From Aquimonas sp002352135 (lineage in GTDB: Bacteria > Pseudomonadota > Gammaproteobacteria > Xanthomonadales > Xanthomonadaceae), in the NCBI GenBank assembly GCA_035440755.1, contig DAORND010000004.1:1-64000 (forward strand): a stretch of 64,000 nucleotides of DNA, read 5' to 3'. Both the position numbers and the translations under genes were made by a program. Under the pieces are notes generated by a model. It saw nothing but the letters and a program-made list of their open reading frames with translations. It did no database searches and was not told the DNA's origin. Positions 34,282 to 42,757 of the stretch are shown here, in pieces (position 1 is the stretch's first letter; every line of letters starts with the position of its first letter).

Positions 34282-35205
34282 TCAACGCAGGCGTGGGTCG
34301 ATCCAGGCGCGCAGCGCATCGACCAGCGTGTTGATGAGGACGATGGCAACGCCGACGACCGCGACCACACCCATCACCAGGGTGTAGTCGCGGTTGAGTG
34401 CGCCTTGCACGAAGTAGCGCCCCATCCCCGGCAGGCTGAAAATCTGTTCGACCACAGCGGAGCCGCTGACCAGATTGATCATTGCTGGTGACAGCCAGGC
34501 CAACAGTGGCAACGCGACCAGAGGCAGGATGTGCGCCAGCCACAAGCGGTGCGTCGACAAGCCACGCGCGCGTGCAGCACGCAGGGCATCGCTGTGCAGG
34601 GCATCCAGCGTGGCGGCGCGTACCAGGCGACTGCTGGCGGCGAGATTGGGCAGTGACAGCGCCAGCACCGGCAACACCCATTGCGCGGGCTCGCCCCAGC
34701 CTGCGGCGGGAAGCCAGCGCAACCAGACCGCAAACAGCAGCACCATGAGCGGTGCCACGACGTACTTCGGCAAGGCCAAGCCGAGTCCGCTGATCGACAT
34801 CAGGATTCGATCCAGCCGACCGCCGTGGTGATGCGCCGACAGCATGCCGATGCCCAGTCCGCCAAGCACCGCCATCAGCAATGCCGCGCCGCCAGTCATC
34901 GCAGTGACGGGAAGAGCCTCGGCCAGCAGCGTCGTCACACGGTGGTCGGGATACTGGAAACTGGGTCCAAGATCGCCGCGCGCCAATTCACCCAACCAGT
35001 GCAGGTACTGCTGCCAGATGGGTTGATCGAGGTGGTATTGCGCATTCAGTGCGACAAGGACTTCGTCCGGCACGCTGCGCTCGGCGTCAAACGGACCTCC
35101 GGGCGCCAATCGCAACAGAACGAAGCACAAACTCAGCAACAGCCAGAGTGTCAGCAGCGCTTCCAGCAGGCGGCCAGCGAGTTGTCGTCCGTGCGCTGAC
35201 TTCAT
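34282..35205 (-). CDS. Oligopeptide/dipeptide ABC transporter permease (OppB/DppB type)
   Basis: A 307-residue membrane protein with about six helices. It has the BPD_transp_1 EAA-type loop DALRAARARGLS followed by LWLAHILPL, and an N-terminal RLAPGGPFDAE region, all typical of OppB/DppB. It would form half of an inner-membrane peptide channel. The start is ATG 35205, which overlaps the stop of the substrate-binding protein gene by four bases (ATGA), so the two are co-translated. The second permease (OppC) and the ATPases (OppD, OppF) are not adjacent; downstream lies the convergent MCP 6 gene. Confidence 0.88.
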   Translation of the reverse strand: MKSAHGRQLAGRLLEALLTLWLLLSLCFVLLRLAPGGPFDAERSVPDEVLVALNAQYHLDQPIWQQYLHWLGELARGDLGPSFQYPDHRVTTLLAEALPVTAMTGGAALLMAVLGGLGIGMLSAHHHGGRLDRILMSISGLGLALPKYVVAPLMVLLFAVWLRWLPAAGWGEPAQWVLPVLALSLPNLAASSRLVRAATLDALHSDALRAARARGLSTHRLWLAHILPLVALPLLAWLSPAMINLVSGSAVVEQIFSLPGMGRYFVQGALNRDYTLVMGVVAVVGVAIVLINTLVDALRAWIDPRLR

Positions 35206-36785
35206 GGCGCACCCGGTGATGTCGTCGATGGCGATTGCGCGGCGCTGTCCCATTCGTCGAGCCAGCGCAGAAATCGGCTGGGATGGCGATCCAGAGGATT
35301 GGCCTCAAAGCCTTCGACTTCGGGGCTGACCAGATGCTTCGAAGTGTAGAAATACAGCGGCAGGATGGCCTGCGCGGCGAGCAATCGCCTCTCGGCTGCG
35401 CCTTGCAGGTCGGCCCGCTGTGCGGCATCAGACGAGGCTTGGGCGGCGTCCAGCAAGCGGTCGTATTCGCCGTCGCGCCAACCGCTCCAGTTCAGCTCGC
35501 TGTCACGGCGGAACAGATCGAGAAAACTCGCCGGGTCGGCCATGTCGGCGATCCATCCACCGCGAAACACCTCGGTGACGCGACCTTGCCGACGGTTCTG
35601 CACGAAGACCTTCCATTCCTCGTTGCGCAGTCGCGTCCGCACACCCAGTACCTCGCGCCACATCGCAGCGACCGCCAAGGCCATGCGTCGATGTGGCGTG
35701 GAGGTGTTGAAGCGGAGTTCGATTTGCAATGGCGACGCCGACGAAAATCCCGCTTCCGCGTACAGCGCGCGTGCGCGGGCTTCGCGATGGCGCGCGGATG
35801 CTGGCTCCGTTGAAGTGGGTAAGGGCAGGCCCAGAGCGAGAGGCAGCAGGCGTTCGGCGGGCAGCTCGCCCAGTCCAGTGATCGTGTTGACCAGACGCTC
35901 GCGGTCAATCGCGAGACTCAAGGCCTGACGCAGGGGCAGCGACTTGGCCAATGGGCCCTGGCGCAGATTGATGCCGAGGAAAAACACGCCGAGATAAGGG
36001 CTGATGTGCAAGGTATCGCCATGTCGTGTCTGCAGTTCGACCAGTCGCGCGGGTGGAACGGTTTCGGTCAGGTGCAGATCACCTGCCAGAAAGCGCTTGT
36101 ATTCGGCGGCGGCATCCTCGGTGACGTGGTAGCGCACTTCGTCGATGGTGGCGGGGCTGTGGAAATGCGGATTGCGGCGCAGTCGCAAGCTCGATTGTGG
36201 CGTCCATTCCTGCAGCACATAGGCCCCGTTTCCAACCCAGTGTTGGGCTTGGGTGTGCTGCGCACCCCAACGCTCGACCAGATCGACACGCACGGGAAAG
36301 GCGATCGGCAAGCTGAGGCGGGGCAGTAAATCCAGTGGGCGATGCAAGTGGAAACGGATCGCGCCGTCCGCAGGCGAATCCACCGCGCGAATGTCTTTCA
36401 GCACGCTGACCAAGGGCGCCATGGTGGCAGGATCACTTGCCCGCGAAAAACTGGCGATGACCTGCTGCACGGTGATCTCGCTGCCGTCGCTCCAGCGCGC
36501 GTCCTCGCGCAGCCAGAACGTCCATTCGCGCTGGTTCGCGGAGACTTGCCAGCGCGCGGCCAGTCCGGGAATCAGGTTTCCAGACGCGTCTTCACTGATC
36601 AATCCTTCGTAAAGGTCGCGCAGGATATTGGCGCAGCTCACTTCCTGACAACGATGTGCGTCCAGCGTGGATGGCTCGGGTCCGTTGCCACGCTCCAGCA
36701 CGGCGTGCTCGCTCGCCGCGCAGGCAAATGAGCACAACCACACGCAGGAAATCAGAAGCCGCCGACGGAAACGAACACTTGCCAT
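35202..36785 (-). CDS. Peptide ABC transporter substrate-binding protein (OppA/DppA type, SBP_bac_5)
   Basis: A 527-residue exported protein. A basic N-terminus and hydrophobic LLISCVWLCSFACAAS form a signal peptide. Classic SBP family 5 marks follow: GPEPSTLDAHRCQEV, LYEGLISEDASGNLIPGLAARWQ and FWLREDARWSDGSEIT near the start, and LRQALSLAIDRERLV in the middle. It binds oligopeptides or similar solutes in the periplasm. ATG 36785 is preferred over the TTG two codons earlier. It is divergent from gshA, with 99 bases between. With only a binding protein and one permease here, the rest of the transporter must be elsewhere or absent. Confidence 0.88.
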   Translation of the reverse strand: MASVRFRRRLLISCVWLCSFACAASEHAVLERGNGPEPSTLDAHRCQEVSCANILRDLYEGLISEDASGNLIPGLAARWQVSANQREWTFWLREDARWSDGSEITVQQVIASFSRASDPATMAPLVSVLKDIRAVDSPADGAIRFHLHRPLDLLPRLSLPIAFPVRVDLVERWGAQHTQAQHWVGNGAYVLQEWTPQSSLRLRRNPHFHSPATIDEVRYHVTEDAAAEYKRFLAGDLHLTETVPPARLVELQTRHGDTLHISPYLGVFFLGINLRQGPLAKSLPLRQALSLAIDRERLVNTITGLGELPAERLLPLALGLPLPTSTEPASARHREARARALYAEAGFSSASPLQIELRFNTSTPHRRMALAVAAMWREVLGVRTRLRNEEWKVFVQNRRQGRVTEVFRGGWIADMADPASFLDLFRRDSELNWSGWRDGEYDRLLDAAQASSDAAQRADLQGAAERRLLAAQAILPLYFYTSKHLVSPEVEGFEANPLDRHPSRFLRWLDEWDSAAQSPSTTSPGAP

Positions 36786-36884
36786 CGGCAAAGGCTACCA
36801 TCGCCTCTTGTCGACGTTGTCGGCGGCACCATATCGGGGTTCCGTGCGCAGCGCCTGCCACACCTCAAGACAGCGAGTTCCTTC

Positions 36885-38249
36885 ATGTCCAGCCCGAGCA
36901 GCACTGCCGTCGCTCCCATCGAACATCGACAACAGTTGGTCGACTATCTGGCTTCGGGCGGCAAGCCGAAGTCGGATTGGCGGATCGGCACGGAGCACGA
37001 GAAATTCGGTTTCCGCTTGGATGATCTGCGTCCACTGGATTACGAGGGGCCGCAAGGCATCCGCGCGGTGCTGGAAGGCTTGGCCGCACAGGGCTGGCAG
37101 CGGGTTGAGGAAAGGGGCTATCTCATCGCGTTGGCAAAGGACAAGGCGACGGTCACACTGGAACCCGCAGGGCAGTTGGAGCTGTCTGGTGCACCGCTGG
37201 AGAACCTGCACCAGACCTGCTGTGAATCGGCCTGCCATCTGCGCGAGGTCAAGACCGTCTCCGACGCGTTGGGGATTGGCTTTCTCGGGCTTGGCTTCCA
37301 GCCCAAATGGGCGCGCGAGGACATGCCGTGGATGCCCAAGGGGCGCTACAAGATCATGCGCGAGTACATGCCGAAGGTCGGCAAACTGGGCCTCGACATG
37401 ATGACCCGCACCTGCACGGTGCAGGTCAATCTGGATTTCGCCGATGAGGCCGACATGGTGAAGAAATTCCGCACCAGTCTTGCGCTGCAGCCCATCGCGA
37501 CGGCGCTGTTTGCCAATTCACCGTTCACCGAAGGCAAGCCGAACGGTTACCTAAGTTATCGCTCGCACATCTGGACCGATACCGATGCCGACCGTACCGG
37601 CATGCTCGATTTCGTGTTCGACGACGGCTTTGGCTTCGAGCGCTACGTCGATTACATGCTCGATGTGCCGATGTATTTCGTGTACCGCGATGGCCAATAT
37701 CTGGATGCCTCAGGACAGAGCTTCCGCGACTTCATGGCAGGCCGTTTACCGGTGTATCCCGGGCACCGTCCCAGCTTGTCGGATTGGGCCGATCATCTGA
37801 CCACCGCCTTCCCCGAAGTGCGTCTGAAGAAGTATCTGGAAATGCGCGGTGCCGACGCAGGGCCGTGGAATCGCCTGTGTGCGCTGCCCGCGTTCTGGAC
37901 CGGTCTGCTGTATGACCAGGCCGCACTCGATGCGGCATGGGATCTGGTCAAGGATTTCTCGCTGACCGAGCGTCACGCACTGCGTGATGGTGTACCTGCG
38001 CAGGCGCTCAAGCTGGCGTTCCGTCGGGGTAGTGTTCGCGATCTGGCGCATGAGGCGCTGCGCATCGCTGCCGAAGGACTGCGCCGCCGCGCCTTCCTTA
38101 ACAGCAACGGGGTGGACGAGCGCATCTACCTGGAACCACTGATCGAAATCGTCGAAGCCAACGAAACCGCCGCCGAGCGCAAACTCGCGCTCTACCATGG
38201 CGAATGGCGCGGCAGTGTCGACCCGGTGTTCAGCGAGTTCGCTTACTGA
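36885..38249 (+). CDS. gshA: Glutamate-cysteine ligase, plant/proteobacterial class
   Basis: A 454-residue cytosolic enzyme with the GCS2-type signature: WRIGTEHEKFGF near residue 32, EPAGQLELSGAPLENLHQTC at about 93-112 and the LGLGFQPKW and MPKGRYKIM motifs. The family (plant-type GCL, also found in alphaproteobacteria and xanthomonads) makes gamma-glutamylcysteine from Glu, Cys and ATP, the first step of glutathione synthesis. Length is typical (about 455). Plant enzymes of this class are redox-regulated by disulfides; CC near residue 112 is visible but its role here is not known. gshB is not adjacent. The 3' end overlaps the convergent engB gene by 20 bases. Confidence 0.92.
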   Translation: MSSPSSTAVAPIEHRQQLVDYLASGGKPKSDWRIGTEHEKFGFRLDDLRPLDYEGPQGIRAVLEGLAAQGWQRVEERGYLIALAKDKATVTLEPAGQLELSGAPLENLHQTCCESACHLREVKTVSDALGIGFLGLGFQPKWAREDMPWMPKGRYKIMREYMPKVGKLGLDMMTRTCTVQVNLDFADEADMVKKFRTSLALQPIATALFANSPFTEGKPNGYLSYRSHIWTDTDADRTGMLDFVFDDGFGFERYVDYMLDVPMYFVYRDGQYLDASGQSFRDFMAGRLPVYPGHRPSLSDWADHLTTAFPEVRLKKYLEMRGADAGPWNRLCALPAFWTGLLYDQAALDAAWDLVKDFSLTERHALRDGVPAQALKLAFRRGSVRDLAHEALRIAAEGLRRRAFLNSNGVDERIYLEPLIEIVEANETAAERKLALYHGEWRGSVDPVFSEFAY

Positions 38250-38868
38250 CTTCGGGGGCGAGCGGCTCTGCGCTGTCCATGCGCAGCCATTCGCTCATTA
38301 CCGCGCGGGCCTCTTCGACGCCTTGCCCGTTGTGGGCCGAGAACAGTTGCGCACTGGCGCGGCCCGCCAGCTCCTTTTGCACGCCAAGCAGCGTTGCCGA
38401 CGCCGCGCCGCGGCCCAGCTTGTCGGCCTTGGTCAGCAGGCAATGGCAGGACAGTCCGCGCGCCTGACCATACTCCAGCATCTGCACGTCGAAATCGCGC
38501 AGCGGATGGCGTACATCCATTACCACGATGAGGCCTCGTAGGCACTCGCGACTCTGGAAGTAGTTGTCGATCAAGCCGCGCCAGTGGTCGCGCAGACTGG
38601 GCGGCACCTTGGCATAACCGTAGCCGGGCAGGTCGACCAGATGCCGATCCTTGGCCAATTCGAAATAGACCAGTTGTTGCGTTCGGCCTGGCGTCTTGCT
38701 GGTGCGCGCGAGGCCGTTCTGGTCGCAGATCAGGTTGATCGCACTGGATTTGCCCGCGTTAGAACGCCCGCAAATCGCCAGTTCCGCGCCCTTGTCGGGA
38801 GGCAACTGGCGCAACTCGTGGACGCTCAGGCGGTAGCGTGCGGATCGCAGCGGATTGATTTTGGTCAT
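38230..38868 (-). CDS. engB: Ribosome biogenesis GTPase EngB (YihA/YsxC)
   Basis: A 212-residue TRAFAC GTPase with all G motifs: G1 GRSNAGKSS (about 34-42), G2 in KTPGRTQ, G3 DLPGYG and G4 TKAD, with the late G5-like SAHNGQG. EngB assists assembly of the 50S ribosomal subunit and is usually essential. ATG 38868 was chosen because the family starts a few residues before FRYSVHELRQLP-like sequence. Upstream in-frame codons look non-coding. It is divergent from cytochrome c4 (170 bases apart), a neighbour pair common in gammaproteobacteria. Confidence 0.94.
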   Translation of the reverse strand: MTKINPLRSARYRLSVHELRQLPPDKGAELAICGRSNAGKSSAINLICDQNGLARTSKTPGRTQQLVYFELAKDRHLVDLPGYGYAKVPPSLRDHWRGLIDNYFQSRECLRGLIVVMDVRHPLRDFDVQMLEYGQARGLSCHCLLTKADKLGRGAASATLLGVQKELAGRASAQLFSAHNGQGVEEARAVMSEWLRMDSAEPLAPEVSKRTR

Positions 38869-39038
38869 GGGGGGTTCCTGCGCAAACGCGATGATGCCGA
38901 CGTCGGAGCGTTGAGCATGCGTCTTTGGTTTCGTTGACCGCACTTGGCGGTGACTGGGATAATCCGACGCTTGCGGCTACAGACGATTGCCAGCTGCCGT
39001 CGCGTTGGATCATGTCTTCCAGAACTGGAGCCAAGTGT

Positions 39039-39794
39039 ATGAGTTTTCCGCGTTCCCTGGGCTTGAATGCCCTGCTGTTGATTGGTGGCGCAAGCCTGAT
39101 CCCGGTTGCCTTTGCGCAAACCGAGGTGAATGCCGTGGCCGAAGAGGCACCCGCGGCGGCGGCGCCGCTGGCGGATGATTCGGCACCCACCATGCCCGGT
39201 ACGGCGGCCACGGGTGCCACCAAAGCGGCGGTGTGTGCCGCCTGTCACGGCGCGGACGGCAACTCGGCCGACCCGCAGTATCCCAAGCTCGCCGGTCAGC
39301 ACGAAAACTACATTGCACGGCATTTGATGTTGTTCAAGAGCGGTGAACGCAGCAATCCGATCATGCTGGGCTTTGCGTCCATGCTGTCGCCGCAGGACAT
39401 GCGCGACATCGGCGCGCATTTCGCTGCGCAAACGAGCCGTCCGGGTGTGGCGGACGACAGCGTCATCGCCGAGGGCCCGCATGCGGGCAAGAAGTTCTAT
39501 CAGGTTGGTGAGGCCTTGTATCGCGGTGGCGACACGGCGCGCGGCATTCCGGCCTGCTTGGCCTGTCATGGCCCCGATGGCGTCGGCAACCCGGGCCCTG
39601 CGTATCCGCGAATCGCTGGTCAACACGCCAATTACACGGCCGCTCAGCTCAAGCTGTACCGTGATGGCAATGTGTACGGTAAAGGTGACAACGCCAACGC
39701 CGTGATGGCAGGCGTTGCCGGTGCGCTCAGTGATGAGGAGATCCAGTCGCTGGCCAGCTACATCGAAGGCCTGCATCACGCCGTCGCGGAGTGA
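39039..39794 (+). CDS. Cytochrome c4 (di-heme)
   Basis: A 251-residue periplasmic protein. A signal peptide (cleaved near residue 26 after PVAFA) and an Ala-rich linker lead into two similar c-type domains with heme motifs CAACH at 66-70 and CLACH at 173-177. Each is followed by a KLAGQH- or RIAGQH-type sequence and a later Met ligand region. Cytochrome c4 carries electrons from the bc1 complex to terminal oxidases. ATG 39039 has GGAG 9 bases upstream; an earlier in-frame ATG at 39012 would extend the signal sequence without benefit. A strong terminator follows, 31 bases after the stop. Confidence 0.93.
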   Translation: MSFPRSLGLNALLLIGGASLIPVAFAQTEVNAVAEEAPAAAAPLADDSAPTMPGTAATGATKAAVCAACHGADGNSADPQYPKLAGQHENYIARHLMLFKSGERSNPIMLGFASMLSPQDMRDIGAHFAAQTSRPGVADDSVIAEGPHAGKKFYQVGEALYRGGDTARGIPACLACHGPDGVGNPGPAYPRIAGQHANYTAAQLKLYRDGNVYGKGDNANAVMAGVAGALSDEEIQSLASYIEGLHHAVAE

Positions 39795-39824
39795 ACCTTT
39801 CCGGGTTCCGCTGTTCCAATGCGA

Positions 39825-39853
39825 CGCCCCGCCGTGTTCGGCGGGGCGTTTTT
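39825..39853 (+). terminator. Rho-independent terminator after cytochrome c4
   Basis: CGCCCCGCC (39825-39833) pairs perfectly with GGCGGGGCG (39840-39848) around a 6-base loop, followed by TTTTT. A textbook intrinsic terminator 30 bases past the stop codon. Confidence 0.92.
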
Positions 39854-39874
39854 ACTTGATCCAAGGAGTCGTCC

Positions 39875-40528
39875 ATGTTGATGCGCTGGTTTGTTGCTGC
39901 CTCTCTCGTGCTGTCTGCTGCGGCCTGCACTGCCCAGCCCGCTCCGGTCGTTGATGGTGGATTGGTAGAAGGCAAGGATTACATTCTGATCAATCCGCCG
40001 GTGCCGACGGCCGATGCCAGCAAGATCGAAGTGGTCGAGGTGTTCGGCTACTCCTGTGTGCACTGCGCACACCTGCAGCCGGTGGTTGATGCGTGGAAGC
40101 CGAAACTCGCCAGTGACGTGCAGTTCGTCTACATGCCTGCGGTGTTCGGTGGCGTGTGGGAAGTTTACGGCCGCGCGTTCTATGCGGCGGAAACCATGGG
40201 CTTGCTGGACAAGACCCATTCCGCGCTGTTCAACGCCCTGCACGTCGAGCGTCGCCCGGTGCGCAGCGTCGAGGACGTCGCCGCCTTCTACGCGGACTAC
40301 GGCACCACACAAGACGAATTCATGGCGGCCATGCAGAGCTTCGCGGTGAACGCCAAGATCGCCCGCGCTCAGCAGGTCGTGCCGCGCTATGGCGTGGAGG
40401 GCACGCCCAGCATGATCGTGAATGGCAAGTACCGCGTCATGTCGCCAGTACAGGGCGGCTTCCCGCGTATGCTGGAAGTGGTTGACGCGCTGATCGCCAA
40501 GGAACGCGCGGCGATGGCGGCGAAGTAA
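39875..40528 (+). CDS. dsbA: Thiol:disulfide interchange protein DsbA
   Basis: A 217-residue exported thioredoxin-fold oxidase. The signal sequence is LVLSAAACTAQ, and the active site CVHC is at 61-64 within EVFGYSCVHCAHLQP. The helical insertion and the cis-Pro loop (VEGTPSMIVNGKY) follow. DsbA introduces disulfides into periplasmic proteins and is re-oxidised by DsbB. CVHC differs from CPHC of E. coli but is common in this lineage as I recall. A Cys after the hydrophobic stretch hints at a lipoprotein, though the lipobox is poor. AAGGAG lies 8 bases before ATG 39875. It is flanked by strong terminators on both sides, so it is a single-gene unit. Confidence 0.92.
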   Translation: MLMRWFVAASLVLSAAACTAQPAPVVDGGLVEGKDYILINPPVPTADASKIEVVEVFGYSCVHCAHLQPVVDAWKPKLASDVQFVYMPAVFGGVWEVYGRAFYAAETMGLLDKTHSALFNALHVERRPVRSVEDVAAFYADYGTTQDEFMAAMQSFAVNAKIARAQQVVPRYGVEGTPSMIVNGKYRVMSPVQGGFPRMLEVVDALIAKERAAMAAK

Positions 40529-40558
40529 GCCGACCGGCCCAGACATTGCACTCGCAAA

Positions 40559-40584
40559 CCCCGAGGCTCCGACCTCGGGGTTTT
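40559..40584 (+). terminator. Rho-independent terminator after dsbA
   Basis: CCCCGAGG (40559-40566) pairs with CCTCGGGG (40573-40580) around a 6-base loop and is followed by TTTT. It lies 30 bases after the dsbA stop. Confidence 0.9.
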
Positions 40585-40600
40585 GCTTTCCGGAATTCAT

Positions 40601-41386
40601 GTGACCGCTGCCCACGCCATTGTTGATGAACCCGTGACTCGCCTTCGGGTGTTGAGTGCCAACATCCAGGCCGGCGCGCGCACGGACAGTTATCGCGATT
40701 ACGTCACTCGCCCGTGGACGCATGTCCTGCCGCACCCACAGAAGCAGGGCAATCTCGACGGGATTGCGCGACTGGTGCGCGAGTTCGACCTGGTCGGGTT
40801 GCAGGAAACCGACCCAGGGTCGCTGCGCTCGGGCTTCCTCAATCAAACCCATTACCTGGCAGAACTGGCGCGGTTTCCGTTCTGGCGGCACCAGCCGAAC
40901 CGCCGTATCGGGCAGTTCGCGACCTCGGCGAATGCACTGTTGAGCAAGCGCGAGCCTGCCGATGTCATCGATCACGCCTTGCCCGGGCGCTTGCGCGGAC
41001 GCGGTGCCTTGCTGGCGCATTATGGCTCGGGCGAACAGCGCCTGACGGTCATCGTGGCGCATCTGTCCTTGGGTGCGAAGTCGCGACTGGCGCAACTGGC
41101 CTTCATTGGCGAGCTGTTGCAGGACTGTCGGCACGTGGTCCTGATGGGCGATCTGAACTGCGAAATGCACACGCGGGAAATGCAGCGCTTGTTCTCGGTT
41201 TCTCCGCTCCTGCCGCCACCCGAACGCTTGCCGAGCTTTCCGAGTTGGCGACCACAACGCGCCATCGATCACATTCTGGTGTCCGAGGCGATCCGCGTAT
41301 CGCGACGTTGGGTTGTCGAGACCGCTGCGTCCGACCATTTGCCAGTGGCTGCCGAGATCGAATTGCCTTTCGTCCTGGAAGCCTGA
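40601..41386 (+). CDS. Endonuclease/exonuclease/phosphatase (EEP) family protein
   Basis: About 261 residues with the metal-dependent EEP fold: LRVLSANIQAG at the start (Asn ligand), DLVGLQETD (Glu ligand), VIVAHLSLG, LMGDLNCE (Asp-x-Asn pair) and the terminal IDHILVS and SDHLPV (His). This superfamily includes ExoIII-like nucleases and phosphodiesterases and the substrate cannot be chosen by eye. No signal peptide is evident. The start is uncertain: GTG 40601 or GTG 40634, which would begin three residues before LRVLSAN. The gene begins just after the dsbA terminator. Confidence 0.82.
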   Translation: MTAAHAIVDEPVTRLRVLSANIQAGARTDSYRDYVTRPWTHVLPHPQKQGNLDGIARLVREFDLVGLQETDPGSLRSGFLNQTHYLAELARFPFWRHQPNRRIGQFATSANALLSKREPADVIDHALPGRLRGRGALLAHYGSGEQRLTVIVAHLSLGAKSRLAQLAFIGELLQDCRHVVLMGDLNCEMHTREMQRLFSVSPLLPPPERLPSFPSWRPQRAIDHILVSEAIRVSRRWVVETAASDHLPVAAEIELPFVLEA

Positions 41387-41463
41387 GCAGACGCGTCGAA
41401 CAAGACTTGGGTTGGCCTCGCGGATGGCGGAAAATCAGCGTTCATTTCTGCCGGGATACCGCC

Positions 41464-42657
41464 ATGTCGCACCCCACCTATCAGCGTTTGCAGACCGAGC
41501 TGGACGCCATCCGCGAAGCGGGTTTGTTCAAGTCCGAGCGCGTGATCGCCTCGTCGCAGTCTGCGGAGATCACCTTGCAGGACGGGCGCAAGGTGCTGAA
41601 TTTCTGTGCCAACAACTACCTTGGTCTGGCGGATGATCCAGCCATCATCGAAGCCGCGAGGCAGGCGCTGGAAACCCACGGTTACGGCATGGCTTCGGTG
41701 CGTTTCATCTGTGGCACCCAGGATCTGCACAAGCAGTTGGAAGCGCGAATTGCCGAGTTCTTCGGTACTGAGGACAGCATCCTTTACGCGGCTTGTTTTG
41801 ACGCCAATGGCGGACTGTTTGAGCCCTTGCTGGGCGAGCAGGACGCGGTCATCTCCGATGCCCTGAACCACGCCTCGATCATTGACGGCGTGCGACTGTG
41901 TAAAGCCAAGCGCTATCGTTATGCCAACTGCGATATGGGCGATCTGGAAGCGCAGCTCAAGCAGGCGCGTGCCGATGGTGTTCGCGACATCCTGATCACC
42001 ACCGATGGCGTGTTCTCGATGGATGGGTTCATCGCGCCACTGGATCAGATCGTGGCGCTGGCAAGGCAGTACGGCGCTCTGGTGCATATCGACGAATGCC
42101 ACGCCAGCGGGTTTCTCGGCGCAACGGGACGCGGCTCGGCGGAAGTGCGCGGTGTGATGGATGAGATCGACATCTTCACGGGCACCTTGGGCAAAGCGCT
42201 GGGTGGTGCTCTTGGCGGCTTCACGACCGGCAAACGCGAAGTGATCGAAATGCTGCGGCAGCGCTCGCGGCCCTATCTGTTTTCCAACTCACTGCCGCCG
42301 CCGATTGTCGCTGCCGGTCTGAAGGTGTTCGAGCTGGTGGCTGCAGGCGATGAACTGCGCGCGCAGCTCAAGCGCAACACCGAGTTGTTCCGGCAGCGTC
42401 TGAGCGAAGCGGGCTTCGACCTGAAGCCGGGCGAGCATCCCATCGTGCCGGTGATGTTGTACGACGCGCCGTTGGCGCAGCGCTTCGCAGCCGAGTTGCT
42501 GGACGAAGGCGTCTATGCGATCGGCTTTTTCTTCCCGGTGGTGCCTAAGGGCCAGGCGCGCATCCGCACCCAGATGAGTGCCGCCCACACGACCGCGCAG
42601 ATCGAGCGCGCGGCCGAGGCGTTTATTCGGGTGGGCAAACGGCTCGGCGTGATCTGA
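41464..42657 (+). CDS. kbl: Glycine C-acetyltransferase (2-amino-3-ketobutyrate CoA ligase)
   Basis: A 397-residue PLP enzyme of the alpha-oxoamine synthase family, matching Kbl length (398 in E. coli). Seen: NFCANNYLGLADDP, GYGMASVRFICGTQDLHKQLE, the aldimine region DECHASGFLG and the PLP lysine in TGTLGKALGGALGG. It converts 2-amino-3-ketobutyrate and CoA to glycine and acetyl-CoA, the second step of threonine degradation after threonine dehydrogenase. tdh is not adjacent, though it often is. No SD stronger than GGGATACC is visible before ATG 41464. A perfect 14-bp inverted repeat lies 43 bases downstream. Confidence 0.95.
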   Translation: MSHPTYQRLQTELDAIREAGLFKSERVIASSQSAEITLQDGRKVLNFCANNYLGLADDPAIIEAARQALETHGYGMASVRFICGTQDLHKQLEARIAEFFGTEDSILYAACFDANGGLFEPLLGEQDAVISDALNHASIIDGVRLCKAKRYRYANCDMGDLEAQLKQARADGVRDILITTDGVFSMDGFIAPLDQIVALARQYGALVHIDECHASGFLGATGRGSAEVRGVMDEIDIFTGTLGKALGGALGGFTTGKREVIEMLRQRSRPYLFSNSLPPPIVAAGLKVFELVAAGDELRAQLKRNTELFRQRLSEAGFDLKPGEHPIVPVMLYDAPLAQRFAAELLDEGVYAIGFFFPVVPKGQARIRTQMSAAHTTAQIERAAEAFIRVGKRLGVI

Positions 42658-42699
42658 GCGCGCTCTCTGCGAAGCGTTTTTCAACCGCCTCATCGGGCG

Positions 42700-42734
42700 A
42701 CGCGTTGGCGAGTCGATTGAACTCGCCAACGCGT
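42700..42734. terminator. Perfect 14-bp inverted repeat between convergent genes
   Basis: ACGCGTTGGCGAGT (42700-42713) and ACTCGCCAACGCGT (42721-42734) are exact reverse complements around a 7-base loop. It lies between the kbl stop (42657) and the convergent PPC-gene stop (42758). It is probably a bidirectional terminator stem, although neither side has a good T-run. Confidence 0.55.
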
Positions 42735-42757
42735 GCCGTACGGTGTCCCGACGTCAA

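Noticed and set aside
39875..39940. DsbA as a lipoprotein
   Set aside because: A Cys follows the hydrophobic region, but the preceding residues (AAA instead of a Leu at -3) make a poor lipobox, so this is noted as a possibility only.
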